Shown: in pieces, positions 1 through 10,746 of the stretch
Layout: the number at the start of each line of letters is the position of its first letter
Position numbering within the stretch: position 1 is the first letter of the stretch
Source of the DNA: Litoditis marina
Lineage: Eukaryota; Nematoda; Chromadorea; Rhabditida; Rhabditidae
Direction: 5' to 3'
DNA length: 64,000 nt
Assembly: GCA_964036275.1 (NCBI GenBank)
Contig: OZ038434.1
Span: 29,125,511-29,189,510, forward strand
Made by a program: the position numbers and the translations under genes
Notes under the pieces: generated by a model
Told to the model about the DNA's origin: nothing
Seen by the model: only the letters and a program-made list of their open reading frames with translations
The model's database searches: none

Positions 1-3000
1 AACACGTAAGAAAATGCTAAACGCACCAGAGACGGATGGTTGAAGAAGGCGGAAATAGCTGACAGATAGGTGGCGAAATTGGGCGGAGCCACCTGCTCAC
101 CCCACACTTTGGCCAAATGGTCTGTAAGAAGGAAACACTGGGAGATGAAATGGTTGAATTCCTTCCCGAACCGACTCTTCCCGAACCAAAACCGAACCTA
201 TTCTTCCCGAACCAGTTGGTTCGTTCTAGAACCGAACCAAACTTAGGCCAAAAAAGGTGGAACCGAACCAAATCATGTAATTTATGCTGAAATTGGTCGA
301 CTGCGTAACGTTTATTAGGGTTTTGGTTCAGTTTCATGTCGGTTTCAGTACGCAAACGGTTCGGTTCTGTACCGAACCAACTGGTTCGGGAAGAAATTTG
401 CCGATGAAATTCTCTCGGGCTGATCTGAACGAAACTACGCAAAATCTGCGAATATTGCATCAAAATAGACTAATCCTTCAAGGACTGCTAAAGTCGCTTT
501 TTTTAACCCGAATTTGCCAGAGAATGCATCGCATGAAAAATATCACAAGTTCACAAGTCTCTCTTATAGTTAATAAGTTAATATTTGTGATCATCAAAAT
601 GAAGTGGTTTCTTTTAAAGTAACACTCTTGTTATGTGTCTGCACAACCATCAACAATCAATGATTTTACACAGTTTAAAATAAAAGAAATTGAAAAAACT
701 GCCTACTCACTTCCGAGAGCCGATAGCAGATCAGAGAGCGCCTTCAGGTAGTTGTAGTGCTCTTCGCTCGAGTGGGCCACCTCGGCAGCCATGCTGCAAA
801 CATAAAACTAGTAGGTTATTTGTCGAGACTAAAAACGACTTTTTCGTAACCAAATGAGGTAAAATTAAACAAGGTGCAGAGACCGAAACAGTGGAACTTT
901 AAAGTTAATCATTAATTAACTTGTATAGATAGTTTTTATTATGCTTAGTTTATTTACTCATTTATTCAATAACTTTACTCTAGTTAACTTCATTTCATTT
1001 AATCTGATTATGTTTACTTAAATGCAGGATGAGGCTAAGCTAGCGACTAACTCAACAGTTTATCACTCGACCTGATGACACGTGGCAGATTTAAGTTTTG
1101 TCTTACATAAGGGAACGTTATGATGTCAACTGTCCAAACTAGTTGAATTTTCTTCAATAGCATTATTAGACCTTGAAAATACTACAGTAGACATGGTTGG
1201 TTATAACTTTCTTCTGTGTCCTGTACCTGGTTATTCGCAAGACGGCGTCTATGATTTCTGTGCGGAAAAAGGCTGTCACCACGATTCCCTCCTCGTTCTT
1301 TTCCCTAAAATGATAACTCGACAGACTATAAACTACATAGATCAAACTACAAAAGTATAACTTTACGTGTCCTCTAGCTTCGAAAACAACTTAAGATAGG
1401 GCGCGGCAATAGTCGATAATCAGACATATACCAACGAGGAAATGTCGGTGTGACTATACTGCAAGAAGGAACCCTATTTCCTGGTAAAAACTGATAGAAT
1501 TTCTGAAATGTTCAGCAAAAATAGACAAATCTTCTCAATTTGTGGAGAAAAGTGGCTCAATTCCCACAATTAGGCTTTTTTCAGCCTAGTTTATCCAAGC
1601 ATGAAACCCAAAAACCCACTTCTTCCTGACAGCCAGCGCCGCCAGACACCTCGCCGCGTGCTCGTAGATATTTCTCTCGGCGGTGTTCAAATGACGAACG
1701 ATCACATCGACCATTCGTCTAAGATGACACTCCAACGAAGTAGAAGGGATCCATTCACAAACCTGGAATCACACACCAGTAAGGTCCGACTATTCGACAA
1801 GAAGTAGTTCGTTTTCAGATTGGAACACGTGAAAATTCATGATTTTGGAACAAAAATAGATAATTCTTCTCGTTTTTGGCTAAACAGTAGTCCGTTTATC
1901 GAATTTTTCTGACTATTTGGACAACTGAGGTATGGCCGTTTTTCCAATGAAATACGTGCAACTTGCAACAAACAAACAAATTGTCTTGAGTTGGGAGAAA
2001 GGGAGCCCAATTCTTGATTTTTTTATAGCGATTCAAACAACTTCACCGTATCTTAATCTCCTTAATCTCTTCTTCACCATAATATTTCCTTATTCTTCTC
2101 TTCAGCTGGGCTGAAGGGTCAGACAAATATCCCCAAATTTCGAGACTTACTCCTTACTCGGAAATTACCAAAAGTGGAGGACACCTACAACTTTTTGCAT
2201 TTTATTATGGTGGATGTTCAACTGTACGAGTCCCCCAACCGACACTATTCCACCTATGATGAAAATCAGGGTCGAAGGTCAAAGTGACAATAAAATCACC
2301 GAACAGTGGATTGAAACACCGTTTCACCACCCCACCAAAGTAATAATAAAAAATAGAAAGTGAGAGTTGCCGAGTTAGTACGCGCTCTATAAGCAGATTC
2401 AATCTAAAACGACGGGATCGTTGAGCGACGAAAATTTTGAAATTTTTAAACTCACGACACGGTTTTAGCCACCTTGCGAGAATCTTCAATTAAAGAAGGA
2501 CGATTATGTGGTCCAATCGCAACGGTTCAGTCCTTTAAACTGCAATACATTTTTCAATTGCAGTTTAAAGGACCGTTGACACGGGATTGGTCTACATAAT
2601 CGTCCTTCTTTAAGGGTTTGCCGTGATTTGCGGATTACGGGCTGAAGTACCTTCACCCATGATAGAATACGAATATGTCATCAGTCATCTCATGAATTTA
2701 ACCGAAATTGTTTCCTCAGACTATCAGAGTCACGTACCTCAGCTAGCCATCCGATAATGTACTTCGCCATCAAAGTTCCGTCATCACCTGAAGCAATGAG
2801 GATGAAAAACGTTATACTCCAAAATCATAACCAAGTCTATATAACCCAAAGTTTTCACGCGACGTTCACGTTTTCGCGTGAAAGTAGACACGTGTTCTTT
2901 CGAAATAGGCCGTCAAAAAACTCTGTTCAGTTTTTCAGCCTAGTATACCAGAAAACCCGGAACGAAACTGACGAAACTTCCAACTCAAACTATGAAATTG

Positions 3001-6000
3001 GACCCATTCGTACCCTAAATGCTCAGCGTTTTGAGAAAAACCCCCCTGGTTTTGGTCCGAAGATTGGGGCGAAACCCCCCTCAAAAATTGTCTGATTTAG
3101 CGATTTTCTAAATTATGGGCAAAACCCCCTTATAATGGCTGAGGGGGAGGGCAAAACCCCCCTGTTTGAAAAAGTCACAACTCTGAGGCATTTAGGGTAA
3201 GGACCCATTGCTATAAAAAGGGTAAGATATCAGCTTTCAAACATGACTAACCGGATCCACACTGTTCCAGTCTATCCAGCGACAATTTGATCATTTCCGG
3301 CATGTAGAGCACCAACGCGTTGTACATGTCTTTTCTTCGTTGGGGACACTGAAACCAAACTCCAGTAAAGTTGTCCGACTAGTCAGAGAAATTGAAAAAA
3401 CGGACTACTTTTTTCCACCGAAACGAAGACAATCGGTCTACTTTTGATGAAAATTCATACATTTTCACTTGTTTACATACGAAAACTCGAAAACGGACTA
3501 ATTTATGTCGCTTAGTCAGACCTTACTGGTGTTTGACAGTTTGACTGAAACACCTTCCGTTTGCAATCGTAATACGAATGTAACCGTGAGGGGATGGGTT
3601 ACCCCGTTTTTTACCTACCTGTTCCCAAACTTATCTGTTTCAAATTCTTTGATTACTTTCAAGATAGGGTTGTTAAAGTCGAACTCGAAACTCGAAAAAG
3701 ACATGAGAAAACTGGATAATGCAACTCCTTAGCTTTTGAACAGAATATACCGAATACCGTAAGTGACAAATCGTTCTAACTATTCAGACGCTGTCGCAAA
3801 AACAGACGTACCGATACAGAAGCCAACGTGACGACGTTTTCGACCAAACGACGGAAGATGGAGAACACTGTGGCACATTGAATCGCGCCTGGAATAGACA
3901 GTAAGCTCCATAGGTGGAATGAATTTGTTTCCACAGAGTTACAAAATCAGATGGTTCAACAATCAGTTGGCTGAGCACCCACAATAACACTTAGACGTCG
4001 CTTGCACCGGTACAGCACCAGTACAGCTGGAAAAGTGGGCGGGGCGCACCGGTGCGTACAGGGCAAAAAATCGATAATTATCAAATTCATTGGTATAATG
4101 ACCAATTTTCGAGCTCTTTTCAATTGTTTTTTGTCTAACTTCACTTTAGAAGTAGTTTCCAATCTATCCGACTGAAGAACAACTATTTCGCTTTCTTTAT
4201 ATTCAATATAGGCATATTTAAATGATAGATTCATTCGTTAACGCGTGTATTGCTTTCATGGTAACAACAACAACATCAGGTTCTCATTTTTCATATTATA
4301 TATTATTGCGATGCACATATGAATAAATCACAAGCAGAAAAAGAGTAATCATTAGCCATAAAAACAGCGAAGCGATTACTTTCATTTCTAGAATATTGGA
4401 AACTACTTCTAAAGTGAAGTTAGACAAAAAAAACAATTGAAAAAAAACTTGAAAATTGGTCATTATACCGATGAATTTGATAATTATCGATTTTTTGCCC
4501 TGTACGTACCGGTACGCACCGGTGCGCCCCGCCCACTTTTCCAGCTGTACTGGTGCTGTACCGGTGCAAGCGGTCGCCTGAGCAAGGAAAAAGAACGCTG
4601 AATTGGAAATTAGACATCCTCCCTAAACTTCAGCGAAATTCAGGTGCCCGCTCAATCACTGAGAATCACGTTTTTTTTTGCTAATATAAGTTCATGTTCA
4701 AAATACAAATTCTTCAAGAACATCCGATTATGCTATAATTCGGAAAAAATATTGTAACCGTTTAAATCAGCACTAGGAAGAGATTTTCATAAAACACAAA
4801 CACAACTAACCAATCTGACTAAGCTGATCCAATTGAGGGACCAGTTCCACCCAATTCTGGGGCCATTCGTGTTCCATCATCGCAACCACACATCGGGAGG
4901 TACTCTCGATTGTAGTCTGGGAATAATCAATAACTCATCAATCGATAAATCGATACAGACAAACACCAGTAAGGTTCGACTACGTTTTCAGATATAAACA
5001 AATGGAAATTAATGATTCTTCGGAAAAAGTAGACCGATTTCCTTGTTTTCGGCGGAAAAGTAGCCCGTTTTCCGATTTTTTTTCTATTCGAACAACTTTA
5101 CTGGGGTATGAATACATATTTCAGTTTCATAGCTAAATAGGGCTAGAGGAGAAACCGAGAAACTATACAAGAATACAGCTATTGATTCATATCGAGAGGT
5201 ACTCTCGATTGTAGTCTGGGAATAATCAATAACTCATCAATCGATAAATCGATACAGACAAACACCAGTAGGGTTCGACTACGTTTTCAGATATAAACAA
5301 ATGAAAATTAATGATTCTTCGGAAAAAGTAGACCAATTTCCTTGTTTTCGGCGGAAAAGTAGCCCGTTTTCCGATTTTTTTCTATTCGAACAACTTTACT
5401 GGGGTATGAATACATATTTCAGTTTCATAGCTAAATAGGGCTAGGGGAGAAACTATACAAGAATACAGCTATTGATTCACATCGAGAGGTACTCTCGATT
5501 GTAGTCTGGAGATAATCGCAGACTTATTAATATAAATCAATGAAATATTTCATGTATAGCTTATTTTTTTCTGAATAGTTGAATTTGAAATTTTCGTCGG
5601 TTTATGAACAAACAGGACAACAAGTAGTCAATTAGAAAACTATACTTGAACTTAACAAACACGCCATGCACAAACACATAACACATTCAAACCATCACTG
5701 AATGATGAATCTCACCTGCATTTGACCTCTTTCCAATATCTGCATTATTTTGTTTCTGAGTTCCAAGCGAACATCGGGAGATAGATTATTCCATTTGAAC
5801 CTAAAAACAGTAAAGATAAAATCCATATGCAACAAACAGCTCAGAGCTCACAATAACGTGAACTCACAACCATAGTTAAAAGACCCTGTCAAAATGGCGC
5901 TGATCCATGTCCATTTTTGGTTCTTTTCTGAAACTTAAGCTCATTTTCACAAGCGAAACTGTTTGAAACTTGAAAAACCAGTAAGATAATCACTTTTGCA

Positions 6001-7242
6001 GAGGTATCATGTCCATTTAATGGGTTACGCACGTTCATTTTAGTTGAGTTGTCTTTGAATTATTTTACCTATGCTCACTCTTCTTTCAATAGTGATTCGA
6101 TAGTAGTTTTGGTTTACGTCTTATACTTTGTCAATGTGGCGAAATTGCTAAGAAAGGTGGACGTTTTTGACGCAGAATTACAAAAAAACACGTTGATGTT
6201 AATCGGCAAATGGAAGAATAGAGCTGCAATTTTCACTCCATAGTTTACTTTTACTAATTAATGATAAATATTCATTCAGCAAAATGAAACTTGCGAGGAA
6301 TACCAACTCACCGAATGACCTCTTCAATGAACTTTCAATGAACTTCGAATAACCTCTTCAATGAACTTCAATGAAGTAAAACTTCAATTTTCACTTTCAG
6401 TTAATTTGCAATAGCTAAATGTGCATGCAAACAAGAACATTGCAATGAATACCAACTTACCGTATAACCTCTTCAATGAACGTCCATCCAATATGAGACA
6501 AAAAGGGGTCTTCGCGCGCAACCAACGAGAAACCGACATTTAAAAGGACGTCTGGGGCGCCGTCTTTCAACGACTCTACCGCCTGCAAAACCATTTAGTA
6601 TAGTTATCCGAATAAAAAACATCGAATTGAAAAAATACTGGTGTACTCCACTAAACTCACAGGTCGGGCGACTTTGTTGTCCACCGAAATTGCATGAAAA
6701 CCAAACGTTTAATCTGAGAAATCAAACTATCAAACCACCAAACTGAGTGGGAGACAATTTCAATAGTAGGCGTATGACTATTGTTTGGTTCTAATTGGGT
6801 GGCTAAAAAATTCTGTTTTTGAAGAAAAAGGGTAATTCAAAATAACACCGGGGGCGCCGTCTTTCAAAAATTCCACGGCCTGTAATATGGATACAACAAC
6901 CGTACGAATCTTATGTTCCGTTGCACATTTTGTGTGAGGAATATTATTATCATTAGAATCAATGGTCAACCAGTTTTGATTATTTCAAGCTGAACCTTTT
7001 CTGGTTGATGACTGAAAGGTAGATCTTTTCGCGAGTTTGATAGCGGTGCTTTTTCTTTTTCTATGCAGTGATGTCAATCAATCACATGGTTGCGCTCAAC
7101 GAAACAAAAGAAACGAGAAAACAACTGAAAACCAGAAAAATTCCCGAACCTGTGTATATTGTAGTCTTTCCTCATTGCTTGTCCTCGGGTCATTTACTGC
7201 CAAAACAGCCCTGACCACGTCGTCAGAAGAAGCAGATTGCAT
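1..7242 (-). CDS. xpo5-like: Exportin-5-like karyopherin, N-terminal 11 exons (runs off left edge)
   Basis: Exons in transcription order: 7242-7150, 6582-6461, 5800-5716, 4916-4811, 3888-3812, 3348-3252, 2787-2738, 1762-1620, 1304-1227, 793-711, and 121 to the window edge. All junctions have GT/AG ends and matching phases, giving about 340 residues without a stop. The exon order follows exportin-5: an N-terminal part with AVESLKDGAPDVLL, FKWNNLSPDVRLEL, then EHEWPQNWVELVPQLDQLS (human KREWPQHWPD region), CPQRRKDMYNALVLYMPEM (human PPQRRRDI region), WLAEVCEWIPSTSLE and EEHYNYLKALSDLLSALGN. The human protein is about 1,200 residues, so roughly the last 70% lies outside the window. Known family role: Ran-GTP-dependent nuclear export of double-stranded RNA cargo such as pre-miRNA. 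The start is the ATG at 7242, with in-frame stops upstream. The last exon may end at 27 (GTGCGT donor) or continue past position 1. The assignment to exportin-5 rather than exportin-t rests on motif-by-motif agreement recalled from the family. Confidence 0.88.
160..395. repeat. GGTTCGG/CCGAACC-rich degenerate repeat block
   Basis: Within the exportin intron 122-710, short words of the form ACCGAACC and its complement GGTTCGGT recur on both strands, separated by AT-rich spacers. They form many overlapping imperfect inverted repeats. There is no coding potential. Related blocks lie near 35220-35345 and 54640-54860. Confidence 0.7.
1776..1932. repeat. Short inverted-repeat element, CCAGTAAGGT family, copy 1
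   Basis: Starts with CCAGTAAGGTCCGAC and ends in a degraded complement (GGACAACTGAGG). The interior shares GTGAAAATTCATGAT-like sequence with the other copies. It sits in the intron just upstream of exportin exon 8. The family shows terminal inverted repeats but no coding capacity, as expected of a MITE. Confidence 0.6.
2490..2613. mobile_element. TTAA-bounded palindromic MITE, complete copy
   Basis: About 124 bp that begins TTAAAGAAGGACGATTATGT and ends with the complement ACATAATCGTCCTTCTTTAA. An inner palindrome is built on CAGTCCTTTAAACTGCAAT / ATTGCAGTTTAAAGGAC. Diverged relatives occur at 47199-47302, 50319-50493 and 53411-53492. It is a non-autonomous, intron-located element. TTAA ends suggest piggyBac-type mobilisation, but this is inference. 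Confidence 0.75.
3009..3200. mobile_element. 192-bp non-autonomous element with 9-bp target duplication
   Basis: Terminal inverted repeats CGTACCCTAAATGC and GCATTTAGGGTAA enclose an interior with repeated AAAACCCCCC runs. Direct repeats GGACCCATT at 3000-3008 and 3201-3209 flank it exactly, which is the size expected of a Mutator-like target-site duplication. It lies in the exportin intron between exons 6 and 7. Confidence 0.8.
3362..3529. mobile_element. Short inverted-repeat element, CCAGTAAGGT family, copy 2
   Basis: Opens CCAGTAAAGTTGTCCGACTA and closes TAGTCAGACCTTACTGG, a good terminal inverted repeat of about 17 bp. It is 168 bp long and contains the family interior GATGAAAATTCATACATTTT. 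It lies in the exportin intron just upstream (on the minus strand) of exon 6. Confidence 0.75.
3997..4573. mobile_element. Foldback element with about 165-bp inverted arms
   Basis: The left arm 3997-4163 and right arm 4394-4573 are near-perfect inverted copies (for example GCACCGGTACAGCACCAGTA against its complement, and TCACTTTAGAAGTAGTTTCC against its complement). About 230 bp of AT-rich spacer separates them. The outer arm ends are GC-rich with many ACCGGT palindromes. No transposase reading frame is present. It lies in the intron between exportin exons 4 and 5. Confidence 0.8.
4889..5505 (-). repeat. Tandem duplication of an exportin exon-4 splice acceptor and upstream intron
   Basis: The motif GAGAGGTACTCTCGATTGTA occurs three times, with ACTCTCGATT at 4902, 5201 and 5491 (spacing 299 and 290 bp). 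On the minus strand each copy has a 3' splice site followed by the first bases of exon 4 (ACTACAATCGAGAGTACC). Only the copy at 4916 leads into the complete exon. Two CCAGTAA-family elements (4966-5104, 5265-5404) were duplicated along with it. The second unit ends as an exact-looking continuation into the third partial copy. Confidence 0.85.
6301..6375 (-). pseudogene. Repeated fragments of exportin exon 2 3' end
   Basis: Two partial copies of the exon-2 tail and donor (ACCAACTCACC-GAATGACCTCTTCAATGAA and GAATAACCTCTTCAATGAAC) lie next to the true exon at 6461. They look like small tandem slippage or recombination products and are too short to be exons. Confidence 0.6.
6831..6879 (-). pseudogene. 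Diverged duplicate of exportin exon 2 start
   Basis: Read on the minus strand, an acceptor (ATTACAG) at 6880 leads into codons for AVEFLKDGAPGVILN, clearly homologous to AVESLKDGAPDVLLN of the true exon 2. The homology then breaks off, with no matching donor. It lies in intron 1. It may be a decayed duplicate exon; use as a mutually exclusive exon is possible but not supported by a splice donor. Confidence 0.7.
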
Positions 7243-7290
7243 CACAAAATTGCCTCTGATTATTAGATGACTAAATCAGTGACGATGAAG

Positions 7291-7300
7291 CTGAAAAGAA
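7291..7300 (-). promoter_or_regulatory. Candidate spliced-leader trans-splice acceptor of the exportin gene
   Basis: On the minus strand TTCTTTTCAG ends 48 nt before the ATG at 7242, with in-frame stops between. It has the nematode 3' splice consensus with no exon evident upstream, so a trans-splicing site is a reasonable reading. An ordinary 5'UTR intron is the alternative. Confidence 0.45.
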
Positions 7301-8740
7301 CAATAAATGGAGCGTGAAAAGAAAGGAAAACAGTGTCCTGAGCTGAGGTTCAACTGCATTTTGGACCAAAATTCGGTGAAACATTTCGAACACGAAACAA
7401 AGTTAAGTCACATCCTACTATGAAAATGAACAAAATAACTCGTGTCAGGAAGAAAGATAGAAGACTGCGCAAGAAAGCACAGGCACGTGATCAACCATAA
7501 CTAACTAGTAAACAACCGAAAATCGACAGATTCTAAGAGAAGCAACGGAAACTACAATCTTACAGGCGTCAAAAAGACAGAGAAATACATTATATTACAT
7601 TAAACTATTTAGTTAACACAAAGAAAAGATAGTCGCAATAGAAAATGAATAATTTTTTAGAATTCAAATTTCCGAATTTTGCGCCGTACGCAAAGTGGCG
7701 TGCGTTCTCACAAAGCTACAGTACCAGTTAATCGGCCACAATTTCCAGCCGGCTTGTTTGAAGCTGAATTTCGAGATTGTCGGTTACAAACACATATATA
7801 TGTACAGATTATGGTAGTTCCAACCCGGTTATAGTTCCAACTGCATGTAATAAATAATTTCACGTGTTGTCAACACAAGTAACCTTAAAAAAAGTTCACC
7901 AAAACACGGTTAGGTTGCGGAACACGCGGCTAGAGCTTATATTTTCTGAACGTGTCAGCACCCAACACACATGTTTCTACTTTAATTGCTGGTGTACTTG
8001 ATTCGTAACCTATCAATAACATTTTTTTTCGTTTCTCATGGAACCAAACGTTGTGGAGTGGATCTCAGGGCTCACTTAGGCCTCTTCCAAGTACTTATGT
8101 TTTCCCGAAAAGCAATGCCAACTCGAGGGTCCTCATACGTTATTAACACCTGAGTAAGGTTTATTAACCTAGTTTCAGGTGTTGGCTGAAAGTAGTGGTC
8201 CTATACTGTGCTCAACATTTTACTGTCTGAAACACAGTCATTTATATCAATAGGAATATTGGTCCAAAAGCTGGTGATTTGTTTGTGATCTGAGGAGCCA
8301 ACAGCAACTAAAACATAATAACGTATATTACTACACTTTTTTTGCGAAATATAAAAAAATTACGACAAGCTATAGTTCCAAAACGTAACGTGATAATTTG
8401 AAGCTTAGAGTTCACGATGGACGCAATGTTGATTGGTATAGTCTTTTTCATTCGTACTAAGAATCCTACAGTATGACCGCGAAATATCCGGTGGTTTCAG
8501 TTGCAACTTTGCGGTATGAAATAGTGTACCAAAATAGTATAGGTTAAACGAATAATACCGTTTAAACTGATGATTACTATAATACATAATATGAATTTTC
8601 GACTAGAAATCAGGTAGGTATAGGGTTTGAACAAATTTCAATTGTAGTGCATATGTCGATACACGCGATACAATTCACGCACAGAAAAAAGCGACGGGTT
8701 CAAACTACAAACACAGTGGGGCCCAACTCTACAACTAACT
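7301..8740. other. Non-coding upstream region
   Basis: AT-rich sequence with stops in all frames, a short CACATATATATGTACA palindrome near 7790, and no recognisable gene or repeat family. It presumably includes the exportin promoter, but no specific element can be named. Confidence 0.4.
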
Positions 8741-8990
8741 GGGTCTTTAGGTAACCTAAACGGTTTCAGGTTAGGTAACCATTTTTCAGGTTACCTCACA
8801 CGTAACCGGTAGGTAACCTGGAACTAAACTCCGGTTACCGTACCAACTAACGGTAAAAACCACATTTTGCGTTGGAAAAACAGGTAACCGGTTTTTCATT
8901 TTCGGTTACCGACCGGTTACCTATCGAAGTAACCGGAAAAAAGTTACCAAAACACCGGTTAGGTTACCAAAAAAAACCGGTTACATATAG
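8741..8990. repeat. GGTTACC/GGTAACC-rich repeat block
   Basis: More than a dozen GGTTACC or GGTAACC words, many as ACCGGTTACC or GGTAACCGG, occur on both strands over about 250 bp. This makes a dense set of interleaved inverted repeats. A weaker extension (TTGTTACCAAAAAACCCGG) is seen at 9312-9355. It is the same kind of structure as the GGTTCGG blocks but with a different word. Confidence 0.75.
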
Positions 8991-10425
8991 AGTTCACCAG
9001 CTTTGAAAAGTGCGAACCCCATAAAAGGAATAGCATATTTTTGGCCACAAATCTGTGAGAGCTTAAGCCATATCTATCAGTAGTTTTTCTTTTTCCTTCA
9101 AACCCTATTTTTGAGATGAATTTTCGCGTTGGGGCATTTTTTCCAAAACCGATTTCTTCCACTCTATGATTTTTTCTTTTCAAATAAATACCAATAGAGT
9201 TTATAAACTCATTGGAATTCTAACTGTTCATTTCATCTATCTATCCGTTTCCAACGTTTTTCATTTGCAAACCATTCTTGAGTCTGAAAATCTATATGAC
9301 CCGAACAATTTTGTTACCAAAAAACCCGGGTGGATTATCGAAAAACTCGGTTAGATATAGAAATCACCCTCTTTTGACTTTTTCTAACACTTCATTCGGC
9401 GTCAGGGGTCAGCTCCGCCCACTTTCAGACCTCATCTACCCGCTCCTTTTTTCATTTCATTACTCATTCCTCAACTATTGGTTCCCGTCAGCGCTTGTTC
9501 AATCTAACTCATATTTCTGTAAAGATTTTAAAATTTTGATAAAACGTTTAGTAAAACGTACTGTGTTATCGTTTTTGCATTGTGTTGGAACCCTTATAGT
9601 ATAGAATAGATCACTAGGGTCCCAACACATTGATGTCTCAAAACAAGTCAGTTGGAGAACACTATTTCTATTTCATTCACCAACCAAGGATTTAAATGGT
9701 TGAAATCTAGTTATTTTGGCTTTCAAACAGTCCAGTAGTGCATATTCGCTCATTCATCTTTTTTTAGTGTGCCATATATGCACACTGGATCTGTCTTCTT
9801 TGTTCCTGCTGAAGTTCTGGTCTGATTTTTGAATCATTCGGCAAGGTACATTTTCTTGTCATTTTCTTTTTTAACTGGTTGATATACTTTTTGGGTTTGG
9901 TTGTTTTAACATTCACAATGATACAGTATACCAGAAATAAAAAGCTTGATAGAGTTGTAGAGGGAGGTTTCTTGTTTTTCGATATCCATAGTCTTTCTGG
10001 GACTGCAACCCCTTAGACAGTGGTGAACGTGGGCGAATTTGTTAGATAATTCATTTGAACCACCTTAGTTTCAACAATAGTCATTTCACTGATGATTTTT
10101 CAAGACCATAGAAAATGAGAACCGTCGGTTTGTTATGAAAATAATTTTGGGTATGAGCTCATCATATTCTATTGTAGTTATTTAAGTTGTAATTTCAATT
10201 GTAAGTGTGTTCGATTATTACAATTTTTTCATTCTTAGTAACCTATTCATGGGAATAATTTCACCCGTGGTTATAGTTCATTTCATTCCTACTCAGACTT
10301 GTTGGCACCACGCCAAGATTTTCAGATGACTGTTAGTATACATATAAAGATCTTTAAAATAATCTAAAAATCAATTTTAGTTTGTCATCACGCTATTTTG
10401 TGTATTACTTGGTCTCTTTTTTCAG
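8991..10425. other. AT-rich region without a supported gene
   Basis: Short open frames only. The phrase GGTCAGCTCCGCCC at 9407 is repeated near 15533. Possible upstream exons of the gene ending at 10613 could lie here, but none could be joined with confidence. Confidence 0.35.
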
Positions 10426-10613
10426 GTCATTGATCAACTCGTGAAAACGGCTCTTGATGATGAGCGAATTCGCCATGAGAACGAGATAAATGGATTTATT
10501 TGGGTCAGTTTCTACGTGTGTGACGTTTTCCATGAATTTTGTGGTTTCAGTCGCTTGACTTCTTGGGTTTCCTTGGTGGTTATTTTGGGATTTCATGTGT
10601 ATTAGGGTGGTAA
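10426..10613 (+). CDS. Last two exons of an unrecognised gene
   Basis: Exon 10426-10503 follows TTTTTTCAG and reads VIDQLVKTALDDERIRHENE in 26 open codons. A 47-bp intron (GTCAGT to GTTTCAG) leads in phase 0 to exon 10551-10613, reading SLDFLGFLGGYFGISCVLGW and then TAA. The intron size and splice sites are typical of nematodes. The C-terminal 20 residues are hydrophobic and glycine-rich and could be a membrane segment. Upstream exons were not identified and the family is unknown. The frame may belong to a decayed gene. Confidence 0.4.
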
Positions 10614-10616
10614 TCG

Positions 10617-10702
10617 AGTTCGAAACTTCGAGTTTTCGAGTTTTCCGAAAAATCGAGTTTTCGAGTTTTTCGAGTCGAGTCGAGTTTCGAGTTTGTCTTC
10701 AA
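10617..10702. repeat. CGAGTTTTCGAG repeat block
   Basis: Tandem and inverted CGAGTTTTCGAG / TCGAGTCGAGT words directly after the stop codon of the preceding gene. Each word is nearly palindromic around TTTT or TCGA. Confidence 0.7.
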
Positions 10703-10746
10703 CAACCCTAGTTATGATTGTATTCTAACTATCCTCTTTATTTCAG

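Noticed and set aside
1..463. Long minus-strand frame across the left edge
   Set aside because: Only 1-121 is exon; the rest is intron with GGTTCGG-block sequence read in a shifted frame.
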